A stretch of 64,000 nt of DNA from positions 15,547,519-15,611,518 of the forward strand of contig CM069608.1 in assembly GCA_035771175.1 (NCBI GenBank). Direction: 5' to 3'. The DNA is from Paratinospora sagittata. Lineage: Eukaryota; Streptophyta; Magnoliopsida; Ranunculales; Menispermaceae. The position numbers were made by a program, and so were the translations under genes. The notes below the pieces were generated by a model. The model had not been told where the DNA came from. It was given only the letters and a program-made list of their open reading frames with translations, and ran no database searches. Shown here piece after piece: positions 40,701 through 52,839 of the stretch (position 1 is its first letter; the number at the start of each line of letters is the position of its first letter).

Positions 40701-40849
40701 CTAACCAAGTAGGCTATTGAGCTCAGCGAGTTCGATATTGAATATCGACCAAGAATATTTGTAAAAGGGCAAGCACTGGCTGATTTTGAAAAAAGAATTC
40801 TCATCCATGCAAAAAAAGGATGATGACTTTGAATACGAGCTTAAGCTGA

Positions 40850-41220
40850 CATGAAAATTATTTGTCGATGGCTCATCGTGCAAACAAGGAATTGGGGCCG
40901 ACATTGTTTTGGTCTCGCCCAAAGGAAACAAACACCTTGCAACTCTCAGGTATGACTTCTCAACCTCGAACAATGAGTCCGAATACGAAGCTCTTCTAGC
41001 TGGACTACGAATGACGCTCAACTGGGGGGTACGTAAGATCGCAATATGTTGTGATTCACAACTTGTTGCAGGACAGGTCACCATTGAGTACCAAGCAAAG
41101 GATGATAACATGCATGCTTACCTGCAGATTGTGAAAGAGCTGCTGAGCAACTTTTGAGAATATGAGGTCATACAAGTCCCACGAGCAGACAAATCCCTTG
41201 TGGATGCTCTCTCGAAGCTC
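40850..41220 (+). pseudogene. second (archaeal-type) RNase H of the Tat element
   Basis: KLFVDGSSCKQGIGADIVLV, NNESEYEALLAGLRM and DSQLVAGQV follow the D-E-D pattern of an additional RNase H domain. A stop interrupts before it (TGA in the LT*KLF region). Confidence 0.8.
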
Positions 41221-41469
41221 GCCTCCTTATCCGGGGATGAGCTCATTTTACAAGTGCCAGTAGAATACCTGCCTAGCAGGAGTATCAAGGAGAGCAGCCA
41301 GGTCAGCCTCACTGAGGTCAGCTCTTCCTGGATGGACCCAATTGTGAAATTCTTGAAAAAGGAAGAGCTCCCAGCTGACAAATTACTGGCAAGGAAGATA
41401 CAACGACAAACAGCCATGTACGTGCTCATTGACCACATGTTGTATCGACGTAGCTACAATTGCCATATT

Positions 41470-42540
41470 TGAAGTGCCTGGGAGAAGACCAAGCTCAGCT
41501 CGTCCTTGACGAGGTACACACGGGAATATGCAAAAATCACTCTAGAGGAAGAGTTCTTGCGTATAAAGTACTCCATCAGGGATATTATTGGCCGACGATC
41601 AATTAGGACGCCCTGAGGATAGCTCGGCACTGTGATAGATGTCAATGACACGTTACGATCATAAGAGCTCATCCTGAAAATTTGACTCCCATTCAGAGTC
41701 CTTGGCCTTTTGCTCAGTGGGGGGTAGAAGGCCTAATTGGGCTTTTGCCAATGTGCAGAGGTCAAGTTAAGTTTGCCATTGTAGCAGTGGATTACTTGAC
41801 CAAGTGGGCAGAAGCAGAGCTGCTAGGTCACATAACCGAGCAAAAGACCACGAAATTTATCTAGCAGTTAATTATTTGTCGATTCGGAGTACCATGTGCT
41901 ATAATATCAGATAATGGGAAGTAATTCGATAATGCAAAGTTTAGCTCATTCTGCTCCGAGCTCGGAATTCGTCAATTCTTCTCGACGCCACCTCATCCTC
42001 AGGCGAACGATCAAGTCGAGGCCGTCAACAAGATTATCAAGCATACATTGAAGGCTAGAATGAAGGAGAAGAAGGGAACGTGGGCAGATGACCTTCCCCC
42101 CAGGTATTATGGTCATATAGAACGACGTCCAGAACGGCAACTAGAGAAACTCTTTTCTCCCTAGCATTTGGAATAAAAGTTGTTATTCCAGTGGAGCCCA
42201 AAATTCCAACTCTGAGAACTTCGTACTTCAATGAGGAGAAGAACTCAAAAGCACAGAAGGCCGAACTGGACCTTTTGGAAGAAAAGAGAGAGCAATCACA
42301 ACTTCGACTAGCTGCATACCAAAGAAGGACGTTGAAGAACTATAATTCTAAACAGAGGAAGGTCATGCTTAACACCAGAGAGGTCGGAGCTGGGGCTCTT
42401 GGCCCAAATTGGGATGGACCATACAAGGTCAGTTCCATACCGAGGAACGAAGTTTATTAGTTGGAAGACCTCGACGGAAGACGAATCGCCAAGCCATGGA
42501 ATGCAGAACATCCGAAGTTTTACTACCAGTAGTTATAGCA
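41470..42540 (+). pseudogene. integrase of the Tat element
   Basis: Zinc domain traces (VHTGICKNHS, ARHCDRCQ), then core VDYLTKWAEAELLG, IISDNGK and PHPQANDQVEAVNKI, the D-D-E residues. The C-terminal part NTREVGAGALGPNWDGPYKV follows. Several stops and frame changes. Confidence 0.82.
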
Positions 42541-43557
42541 AGTAGGAATAGTTCAGTAGGAAGTTAGCAAGGGTCATCTGCTCAACTTAGACTTATCATT
42601 TTGTCATCTCTTGTTAAAGTTTATAAACTAGTTTGTTGTTTAACGACTTTACATGAGTTTACCAACAACTATCGACACGAGATGGCAAGAAGGAAAACGA
42701 CTAATACCTTGGGGATGTGAGCTTTGCTCAAATAATCCTCGAGAAGGGGCCGAAAACCCATAGTACCCGGATTATCGCCAGGAAAAAGGCTAAGGCCTAA
42801 AGTACCTTGGGACCTAAGCTCATAAGAGTTCAGGTTATCGCAAGAAGTAGGTCATCCTTGAAGTACCTTAGGATCTCAACTCTTCAGAGTTCAGATTATC
42901 GCTAGGAAGGAGTTCATTCTCATAGTACGTTCTGAATCATCATCTAGAAGAATAACACTCACGGGACTTATTTTTTTGTTGAAAAACGACTGAGTCCCAG
43001 GTCAAGCTCGGGGAACAACCGATCTCATAAGACTAACCGAGCTGAGCTCACGAGTTTCCGTTCTCCGAAAATCGGCTAAGTCTAATTGTGCAACGCAAGC
43101 TCGGATCATGACCGAGCTCATCACACTTACTTCTCCTAAAGAACGCCCCTAAGTCCCTAAGAGCAGCACAGGCTCACCGGGCCGAGCTCTGAAGACATAT
43201 TTTTTACAAAAAATGACTAAGTCATAGGAGTTACTCAAGCTCAGACCATGACTGAGCTGATCAAACTCATCGAACTCACGTGTTTATATTTTACGAAAAT
43301 TCTTCTAAGTTCAATTGGCCCAGATGGCAGAGCCGAGCTCACAGGACGAGGATACTCTACGAAAATTATTGTAAGTCCTATAGACCTTGTTAGCCGAGCT
43401 CGCAAGACAACATGTATAAAGTAATTTTGCAAGTACTTAGGTCAAGTAGGGAAAGAAAAACACGAGGAGTGAAGAACAAGATTCATTCAAAAATAGGACG
43501 AAGTATTTAAGCTCGGAATCCGAGCATGATTACAAAAAGGGATGAAAAAATAGAGGC
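42541..43557. other. Tat element, spacer between integrase and antisense ORF
   Basis: No coding frame. Repeated GAGCTC-rich phrases (GACCGAGCTCA-like, CTAAGTCC-like) recur, suggesting degenerate internal repeats. Confidence 0.4.
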
Positions 43558-45319
43558 CTAGGAGCCTAACACCAGTACCTCGGCCCCAGCAGCCAGTTGT
43601 TGTTCGGCCTCAGTTTCATCTTGGCCTTCCCTCACAGCTTGGACCCCCAGCTCGGCTGCAGCAACTCCCCTAGCAACAGGCTCTTCCTCAGCTCCCACAG
43701 GCTCTTCCTGTTGCTGCTCGACCAAGAAATTGTCGAAGGCTGCCATATCGACCTTGTCAGTAAAGTATTTGCCAAAGTCAACCCTCATATGGATCTGACC
43801 CCAGCTCGTACTCTTCCAGTTTTAGGTCGTCGAACTCTTGATAGGCTTTGTATTCCCGAACGGCACAACGTTCAAACTCTAAAGAAGCAACCTTCGCTTT
43901 CAACAATTGGTTCTCTGAGGCAGACCTCTGCAGCCGAGATGCGATGAAGGACAACTCGGACTCGGTCTTAACAAGGGTGCCCTCGAGCTCCTCCATCTTC
44001 TTCTCCATGTCCTCCTTCAGCTTTCTCTGCTCGGCCTCAGCAAAGATTGACAGCTCGTCGGCCTTTTTTATGGCCAGGAAAATTTAATGGGCAGCCTGAA
44101 CAAGAACAAATGCACATGTCAGCCCAAGTGAGATGACGAATTACAATTAATACTGAGGAAATGCATCTTACCTCAACACATTTCACAAATGCTTGAGAGG
44201 CGTTGTCCCTGCCGAGGTCATCCTTCCCTTGCTCGAACTCGGATCGGGGCAGTCCGATCTGGTAGCCCCGAATAACCAGATCTTGATCATCGATCTTAGT
44301 AACAGGAGCCCATATAACACAACCTCTTCCCAGGTCGGCTGTCGATAGGGTCAGGTGCTCGATTTTTGCTTTTGTGTCGAATAAGACCCTGTAAGCATGA
44401 TCTGAATAGCTCGTCTGGTAAATCACGTCTAACTTGGAGAAGTCGGCTCCATCTGTCTTTCCAAGGCTATCCTAGTGACTTACAAGGAAGAGCAGGAATT
44501 AGGCCGAACTGAACAAAAAAGCAAAGAAATAGAGAAAGGAGGACAGAGGTCAGCTCGGTACCTGGGTATTTAAACCTTGTTGGCACACCAACCTCCTTAG
44601 CCCAGTTCCCTGAAACAAGGAACCAGTTGTCCTTCCACCCCTTGTTAGTTGTTGGGTTCTCAATGATAAGGGCGGGTTGTTCGTCCCCACTCGCCCATGT
44701 GCTCGCATAATACCAGCCTGAACAACGAGGGTGAAGTTTGAGCTAGTATCCGAGCTTAAACTCTGTCGAACTAAAGTCTGGTCAACCACGCTCCTTCCAC
44801 AACACCATCAGGTCGAGAAAAGCTCGCCAAACGTTTGGACTGAGCTGAGCTGGGGCAACACTTTGGTCGGCCAAGAGGCGGCATACGAACTTGGGTAAAG
44901 GAAGAGTAGCCCCATACTTAAACAAACTCGTATAAAAGGTTACCCCAACCTTTCTTAGGGCAACTCGGCCTGTCGCTGCACAGGGGAACGCGCATCAGGA
45001 CAGAGGATGGGATGCCGAGCAGAGCCCTCAAAAACAAGAGGTGATCCTCAGTGACAGAGGAAGAACATTCATCAATAGAAAACGAAGGACCTACCACCTA
45101 AGCCACATCGTCCGACTCAGTCTTAGAGTCAAGCTCAGCCTCAACCTCAATCGCTTCATCGGCCGAGGAGACCACCTCGGCTCGACGATCGACTCTGCTC
45201 GACTCACCTTGGACCCTCTTACTGCGAGCTTGGTCTTGAGCAGAGCAGAAGGTGACTTCACCTTGGTTAAAGATCTCGACGCCCTCAAATTCCCTCTCAT
45301 CTAATGGTTGAGCAGCCAA
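43558..45319 (-). pseudogene. antisense ORF region (aORF) of the Tat element, with a splice-like intron
   Basis: Between integrase and 3' LTR the longest protein-like frames run on the minus strand. Pieces: IYQTSYSDHAYRVLFDTKAK and IEHLTLSTADLGRG (44172-44426), then a candidate intron 44096-44171 (VE|gtaaga ... ttcag|GC), then a coiled-coil piece AIKKADELSIFAEAEQRKL, MEKKMEELEGTL, and an acidic C-terminus DMAAFDNFLVEQQQEEPVG. Upstream pieces lie at 44550-45319. Additional antisense ORFs are known in Tat elements such as Grande and Retand; their function is unknown. Stops (for example just after the intron) suggest a dead copy. Confidence 0.65.
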
Positions 45320-45890
45320 TGCCTCATATCAAAGCGGCTGCTCGACGTCCTCTCCACTTCGTCGAGACTTCGTGAAATAAGTAAGGAAACCCCCATGAAA
45401 GCCATAAGTACTAAGCAAATTAGACGAGGAAGAGAGTAGGAAAAACACTGAGCAGGTAAAGCTTCGAGCAAGGAATAAAAAACCAGAGTTAGAAATGACC
45501 GAACTGGAACAAAGTCGAGCTAGAAAATTCTGAGCTGGGAGAGAAGATTTTTGAATAGAAAAGTCAAATGAGTGGGAGCCACTATTTATAGAGAACCCTT
45601 CTCGACTTAAAGCCGTTGGATGTTGTGCTCCCAAATCTTGAGAAATATCCAACGGCTTCAATCGGAGCAAACAAACCGACATTACGTCTGATAGTACGGG
45701 TCCTGATATGTGAAATCTTGAGGAGCATCGGATGGTTTCGAACCAACCTATGGTTTCAATGCCCAGATCGGCTGTTGACGAATCACGAGGTACATCAAAC
45801 GACCAAGAACACTTCCAATGTATGATACGAGTAACACAAATCTCGAGAAAAATCTACAATGACGGAAAGCCTTTCACCCCAAATAGGGCT

Positions 45891-45909
45891 AAAAGGCTTG
45901 GGGGGTAAA
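45891..45909 (+). other. polypurine tract of the Tat element
   Basis: AAAAGGCTTGGGGGGTAAA directly before the 3' LTR. Confidence 0.75.
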
Positions 45910-46777
45910 TGATAGATGGTAAGCTCGGATTAGAGCTGACCTGGATATCGGAAGAGGAGTGAGCTAGTGTTATGAGATATGTTAGCCACGCATGACGAAG
46001 GACGAGCCGAGGTGACGAGGGAAAAGTCGCGTAAAATGGCAACCGCCAGTTCAACTCGGTCAAATCGAGCTCTATTCAATTATGAATGTGTCCGAGTCGA
46101 CCTAGTGTTTTGGTAAATACGATAATCTTGAAAGCCTGATCTTAGCGTTAGCTCGGCTCAGCCAAGCCGAGCTTAGGCTATTTTGTTCAAGGCTGATAGT
46201 TCGGTCTCTATTCGAGCCGATCACCCCAGACGAAACATATAAGATTAATGAGTCTTTCTTGGCACGTCATATCCCGAGAAATCCGAGGTAGTTTCATTCT
46301 TAGATACGAACTTCGACATAGAGACAGGATAGGACTCATCTTCCGAGACAAATAAGGAAAATAAGGATTATCCGAGATGAGATGAGATTCCTACTCCGAG
46401 ATGAACTCGGAATGGATAACCTCATCCAGCTCATCTCAGCCAACGACAAAACAATACGTGGCACCATGCTTACTGGGCAACTAATCATTCCGGCCAGAGG
46501 ACCTCCTCTATAAATAAGACCTATCACCCTCACCATAAGGTACGAACAACTTTCTACAAGAGTTATTGCTTTAGTCTAAAATAAACTCTAACTTAGGCAT
46601 CGAAGGGTCTTCAGCTGGCACCACATTGGTGTTCCTTACGATATCCATATTGTTTTCTTTCTTCTTCTCAGATCAAGCTAATAAACCCTTGTTAGAACCG
46701 AAAAGTTCATAATTCCAGATACGATCATCTTCTACACATGTTTATCTACTTGGTGTTGGTTAGATTCTGCATCAACA
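45910..46777 (+). repeat. 3' LTR of the Tat element
   Basis: Starts TGATAGATGGTAAGC, ends GATTCTGCATCAACA, alignable end to end with the 5' LTR. Confidence 0.93.
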
Positions 46778-47664
46778 ATATAAATTTTGTATAAAACATA
46801 TATATGACAATTTCTTCGTAAACTAATACTCATACTACGAAATTTATGAAAATGAATGGACCGTCATATATATAATTATAAATAACATATTTTGATTAGA
46901 ACTTACCAATATATATATATATTGTTCAGATATGTCAAATATTATGAAGCTTGAATTTGTTGCACTTGACATTTTAGACGACAATTATCTATCATGGATC
47001 ATTGATACTAAGATTCATTTAGATACTAAAAACTAGGGTGAAACAACTAAAGAAAAGAATCAGGCATCCACACAGGATCGTGGGAAGACTTTAATATTCC
47101 TTCGACACCATTTTCATGAAGGCTTGAAAAGTGAATATCTCACTATTAAATACCCATTCATCCTTTGGAATAATCTAAAAGAAAGGTTTGACCATCAAAA
47201 GGTGGTCATTTTGTCAAAAGCTCATTTTGAGTGGATGCATTTGAGGTTACAAGATTTCAAAATAGTCAATGAATATAACTCCGCCTTGTTCAACATTAGC
47301 TCCCGGTTAAAGCTATGCAGAGAGAAAATACTTGAAGAAGATATGTTTTAAAAAACTTTTACTACATTTCATGCCTTGAATGTGCTCTTGCAACAACAAT
47401 ATCGAAAACATCAATTCATTAAGTATTTTGAATTGATTTCATGCCTCTTGGTGGCTGAGTAGATCCTGTCCAACTAGTGAATGTTGGCTTAATAAATGAT
47501 CATAAACATGAACATGGGCCTAATCATCGTCATAAATGAGGAAAAGGATATGGAAAAGGCCGAGGGAGAAATAATTCTCGATATTATGGTAGTCATAATT
47601 TTTAAAAGAATTGGAACAAATATGATGCAAGGAAAGAAAAAGGAAAAGATTTGCAGAATAAACC

Positions 47665-48513
47665 TGTAATACCCCAAGTTTGGTTAGAAATTAACCCTAG
47701 TTAATGAACTATGGTTAAACCACAAATTACAATGTAACATTACTTGATTGTGTGTTGGATTATATATGTTGTATTATGATGAAAATTATGTGTTATTAAA
47801 ATAGTCAAGGTAATGATAATAATGATTAATAATATTAATAGGTTTATTTATCAAAAATAACCTTACTAAATAAATAATGTGAATTGAACGGAAATAATAA
47901 CCTTATGATATAAATAAGGTTAAGTAATGAAATTAGAATAATATCCTTAGTAAATAATTAAGGTTAATTTGAGAAAATAACCTTATTGGGTAAATAGGGT
48001 AAATAATGTGCATTAACGATTTTATAAGATAAATAAGGTTGATTAAATTGAGGAAATTACTTTATTATATTAGTAAAGGAAATAATAATCTTATTATATG
48101 AATAATTAGAACAATAACCTTATTAGAAAATAAGGTTAACCTTATTAGACAAATAAGATTAATTAAGGTACATTAATTATGAAAATTACCTTAATTATAT
48201 TATTAATAAGGTGAATTCATGAATTATAAAATATTAAACTCCATAATATACATATATATGTATTAATCCGTTAAGATCATACTCAAATTATATAGGTAGA
48301 TGTGCTTGGTTGGTTATATTCACTTATGGACATATGTTGAATAATATATATATCAACAAGGTATATTGTATTTATAAACCACATAATATATGTGGGTCAA
48401 GCATAAGTATTAAAATGACCATGTAGATCAACTAAACTTTAATGAAAAGGGTTATCTGGAATGATGAGGCTGAATCATTTGGGCTAATTTAAAAGCATAG
48501 CTTTCAGTAAGAA

Positions 48514-48556
<43 letters not shown>

Positions 48557-49555
48557 TGTATGGACATAAATGGATATTATAACATATATATGGGTACATA
48601 TCTAAATATAAGAAGTAAATATATGGAAGTTTAAGGATATTTTTTGAGGACTTAATATTGAAGAGTTCGGGGCATATGTTATTTGAATTAATATATGGGC
48701 ACATATTTTGTCTTGTTTGGGAAGCAAAGGTTTCTCAAGAAAGAAATGTCCATATAAATGAGCTCTTGCTCATTTTGAGAAGCTCCAGTGGCGAGAGAAA
48801 AGGAAATAGAGAGAAGTGAAAGAGAGGAAAGAAGAGAAAGAAGAAAAGAGATAAAATAAGGAAAAGCTTGTCATGTTTGCTAGCTTGATCTAGGTGCCGC
48901 AGGATTTTGATTCTCGTGTATAGAAGAAAAAATATAAAAGGTGGGATGATTCCCGAGGTTTGCTCGTATTACTCGTTTTTATAGTGTTGTATCCATTCTA
49001 TATCATGTATTCATTTTTGCGTATGAATTTGGGTGCGATTATCCCATATTGTGTGCTAAATGCAATCTTTGAGTGCGATTAGCCCATGCTATGTGCTAAA
49101 TGCAATCATTGAGTTTTGATTTATCTTGCTTAGTGCAAAAGAAATCATTCGTGCACATGTGTTCTATACATGTTCTCGTGCACGTGTTTTACATATATGT
49201 GAATTTTGATGTAATGATTGTTGCATTTGTGATGCGTGATTGTTATGGTTGAATTATATACTATCGATAGGTTTAATGCGGAAGAACTATTGGGTATGAC
49301 CATTGGGCTTTTAGCTTACCTCTTTATATTTTTCAGGATATGAAAATACTATTTAGATCTCGTGCACGCGGAGCAGACATCAACTTTGATCTAGAAAATT
49401 GTGTATAAGTTTCGTTGTGTAAAAATGTGTAAACTATACCATATATATTTTTATAATTACTCTAATAAATTTTAAATATTGCTTAAAGATCGGAGTTGAT
49501 GTTCAAATAATGTAACACTTCAGTTTTATAATTTGGTGCAAATTGGGGTGTTACA
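47665..49555 (+). mobile_element. solo LTR inside copia-type gag (1.89 kb)
   Basis: TGTAATACCCCAAG ... CTTGGGGTGTTACA-like inverted ends, flanked by AAACC (47660-47664, 49556-49560). It carries an AT-rich array of imperfect palindromes (47845-48220) and an (AT)n run (48516-48553). No coding. Confidence 0.85.
48516..48553. repeat. (AT)n microsatellite
   Basis: About 19 AT units inside the solo LTR. Confidence 0.9.
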
Positions 49556-49989
49556 AAACCTACAAAAGAACCTTGTGAATACCTGTTACAGATGTGGAAT
49601 GAAAGGGCATTGACATTGTACTTGTCGTACGCTTAAGCCGTTGGTTGACCTTTACTAAGCCTCAATTCAAGATAAAGGCAAAAACGTCGAAATAAATTTA
49701 ATTAATGCAGAGAAAAGTTTGGACAAGAACTTTTATAATGGAAATAACATTGTGGGCATGACAAATTTTGATATTTCAGATTTTCTTGAAGATACTAGCG
49801 AACAATATGAGAATTTTATCAATGATAGAAATGTTAACTGAATAGTACGATGTTTTATTTAATAAAAAATAATAATAATATTATGTAATAAGATGTTTTT
49901 TTTTTCATCTTTCATATAATGTGTTTTTTCATTTTAATAAAATGTCTTTGTTTTCTTTCATATGACTTATATATATATATGTGCGTGTG

Positions 49990-50640
49990 TGTGCGTGACC
50001 AACACCAAAGAGTGATAAGGTGGAGGAAATATGCTGAGCTGAAACTTGCCTAGCTTTATGCTCATCTACTAGGTATCCCGAACCTGAAAGAGAGAAAGAG
50101 GGAAGAGTAGGCTATCGCAAAAAACATTGGTGTGGTGCTGACTAAAGACCCTCTGATGCCTAAGTAAGTTTCAAGCTGTCCTGGGGATTAAACACACATT
50201 AACTGGAGTAATTAATGATTTATCTCATTAACGAGGGATTAAGGGGTATTTATAGTGGTAGGAATCCTTGGCCAGGTTGTCGAATACACGTGTCAGAGTA
50301 TTATTCGCGTAGAATCCCGGATATGGTGCAGCGAATCCCGCATTATCCTTATCCGGTCATTGGTAGGTCGGGGCAGGTTAACTCGGTACACCGAGCTGAC
50401 GTTGTCATCATACCCGAGTCCTCGTGGTTGTGTTGACAAGTCGATACCTAAACTGATGTCGTGGTCGGTACCATGGTGTTCTGAGCTGACGTTATGTCTG
50501 GAGGTCGATGTAGATGACGTGGCATCCAACTCGATATGCCGAGAAATGGGTCCAAAATCTAACCCATAAGCTCTGATCAGATTTATCTGGTCCGAGCCTC
50601 CGATTTGCATCCCTTTGAACCGAGGACTTGCCTGCCATCC
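49990..50640 (-). mobile_element. LTR remnant related to the Tat element
   Basis: On minus it shares TTAGGCATCAGAGGGTCTTT, CAGCACCACACC and CTTTGGTGTTGGT with the R-U5 part of the 34769-46777 LTRs, and has a TATA-like ACTATAAATA (50247-50256 region). Ends not resolved. Confidence 0.65.
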
Positions 50641-50899
50641 GATCTTCCTGAGGGGAATCCTAAGGATGTTGATGTCGAACTTGAGGTCGGTAGGGTGGCC
50701 TGTAAGGAAGCTGTTAATCTAAATTACCCTCATGACCTAGATGATAATATATATTTTGATGATTACAAACCACATTTTGATTATTATAATACATTCATTG
50801 CACATCTAATTTCACATGAAGATTCACCCGAAGACTTGATGATGCATGGTGAAAAAGCTACCAACATCAAACTAAAAACCATGATCGTTCGATGACATA

Positions 50900-52734
50900 T
50901 CTTTATGTTATTAGACTATAGTTAGGTTGTAAAATCTTTGTTATTATATGATTCAGCAAATGTGCATGATTGCATGGTTTAGTCAATTCGATCTCAAAGT
51001 TTTTTTCATTAATTTTATCGATCACTCAATGAATTTTTAATATTTGATTTGATTCAAAAGACTAAGTGTTTAATAATGTTTTTATCGAGCTTTAAAATGC
51101 AGTAATATGTCAAAATTGTTTTTAAGTGTCCATCAAGACGCTGATGCATATTAATCAAGACGCTAATGTCTCAGCAGCACCCTCCTGTACTTGGTAAGTC
51201 AGGACACCGATGACACATTAGGACGCTGATATGGTTCAGGGTTGAAAATGCTTTTATCCATCAGGACGCTTACATCTTGAGTAGTGTCGTCATTGATTCA
51301 ACAAAATGAACTTATCAGAACGCTGATTGATCTTAAGTATTTCAAGCATTAAGACGCTTACAGTTCAGTAGCGCCCTTATGTTATTTTGTGTTAAAACAA
51401 GTCAGCACGCTGATTGTTAAACTTCAGGACGCTGATAATGCATATGTTGGATACACTTATCTATCAGGACTCTTACGTTTCAATAGTGCCCTCACAAGAA
51501 CCAACTATGTAACTCAGCAGGACGTTGATTGATTAGTAGCGTACTCATCGTTTTTATGATTTTGAAGTCTCAAGTAAGTTAAGACGCTTACAGTCAAGTA
51601 ACGTCCTCACTTTACAGTTTAACAGGACGCTTAGATTGTTTGAGCGCCCTCAAGGAACAAAACAACAAAAGTTGGCTTTACGTGTCGGGACACTGATTGA
51701 CTAATCAGGACGTTAATCCAACACTATCATAAAGCTGTCAACTGTACATTTTTTTAGATTACTTTTTCAAAACTTTTCAAACCTTTTCAGAACGTTTCAA
51801 AACTTTGTCAAAATATTCTATTTTCATGAATGATCAGAAAATTCAGGTGTTGTTGTCATAATTGCACAAACTAAATCAATCATTTTCTAGACATAATGCT
51901 TTCGTTGAATTTGAAATAACTTTGTGCACCAAAACTTTTTTGAAAGATGTTCAAGTCCAAAGCGCCATTGTTATCTCTATATATATGCTGCTTTTAAGCA
52001 TTTGAAAGAACATAAAACAGAAAATGAGAAAACTGATAACGTATTCTTTAAATCTTTGAATAGTTTTTCACTTGTGCAAATACTCTTGAAAGTTACACTT
52101 CTATTCGTTGCAAAAACTCTTGATAATTTGAAATACTTGAAATCTTCTGCATTTGTTGATCTTTATTCAATATCTTTTCCAAATCCATTGAAGGAGAAGA
52201 AAACTTTTCGAATATTTCATTTCAGTTGCACTTCATTATATACTTTACTGAATTTGTGGTAAGAGAAGGTTCAATCCAAAAGCTTTGTAAGTATTCCTTT
52301 GATTCTGAGCAAAGGGAATCATATCTCAATATTGTATCTCAGTTATTGGTGACTAGTTAGTCACTGGAAATAGAGCAAATGTTGCTCTGTTTGTCAAGGT
52401 TGTTCTCAAGCCTGTAAAGTTGAGAAACGGTTAAGGTTGTTTTCAAGCCTGTGAAGTTGAGAAAGTGTAAACGGTTTGATCTTCACTCGTAAGAAGATCC
52501 GTTAGTGGAGTTTGGACAAATCTTAACTGAGGAGGTTAAGTAGTGGATGTAGGCGCAGCCGAATTACTATGAATCTCTTGTACATTGTTAGCTAGGTATT
52601 TTCATTATTATCATTGAGCTATCTCTGTCATATCTTGCTTAATCTGCTTTCATATTATTACCATTTAAGAAAAAAAAGTTTTAATATGCTAAGTGTTCAA
52701 TTCACCCCCCTTCTTGGACACATCTGGGCCAACA
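50900..52734 (+). repeat. 5' LTR of the copia element
   Basis: The 3' end ...CAATTCACCCCCCTTC...TCTGGGCCAACA matches 63170-63212; also shared are CTTAACTGAGGAGGTTA and GTAGTGGAtGTAGGC. The left limit is approximate. Confidence 0.7.
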
Positions 52735-52839
52735 TAAGCCTTCGAGGACAATAGTGATGATTCTGAGGAGAATTAGGGCTCTGAGGAGAAGTCTAACAAG
52801 GACAACGCCGATGAGGGTTCTGAGGAGGACTCTTATAAG

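Larger units (their letters stand above)
34769..46777 (+). mobile_element. Tat-lineage Ty3/gypsy retrotransposon, 12.0 kb, complete outline
   Basis: Two LTRs (34769-35638 and 45910-46777) with TG...CA ends, flanked by ATATA (34764-34768, 46778-46782). Between them lie primer-binding site, gag, protease, RT, two RNase H domains, integrase, an antisense ORF region and a polypurine tract. The second, separate RNase H and the antisense ORF are marks of the Tat lineage. Many stops and a changed RT active site show it is dead. The LTRs agree at roughly nine of ten positions by eye. Confidence 0.93.
46932..49720 (+). pseudogene. copia-type gag, interrupted
   Basis: Begins MSNIMKLEFVALDILDDNYL with the WIIDTKIHLD segment, then LKSEYLTIKYPFILWNNLKE and HLRLQDFKIVNEYN; this is the common plant copia gag (UBN2-like) fold. 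Stops occur near 47036, 47350 and later. It is cut at 47664 by the solo LTR and resumes at 49561 with CYRCGMKGH of the CCHC knuckle, where a TGA replaces the next codon. Confidence 0.78.
33750..49985 (+). mobile_element. gag-only copia-type retroelement split by two insertions
   Basis: Pieces: 33750-34768 (leader; AACACGTTATCAGCACA at 33936-33952 resembles a primer-binding site), 46783-47664 (gag), 49561-49985 (gag knuckle and tail). The breaks are exactly the Tat element (duplication ATATA) and a solo LTR (AAACC). No pol is seen, so it depended on other elements. LTR limits are not resolved. Confidence 0.65.

Noticed and set aside
43597..44087. Plus-strand ORFs in the 3' part of the Tat element
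   Set aside because: They mirror the minus-strand coiled-coil and acidic antisense ORF, which has the more protein-like composition and a splice site.
50215..50895. Overlapping ORFs at 50.2-50.9 kb as host genes
   Set aside because: The left part is an LTR related to the Tat element; the 50605-50895 frame shows no recognisable domain and sits between retroelements.
51924..52262. 112-codon plus-strand ORF in the copia 5' LTR
   Set aside because: Lies inside LTR sequence homologous to 62400-62700, where the frame is not kept.
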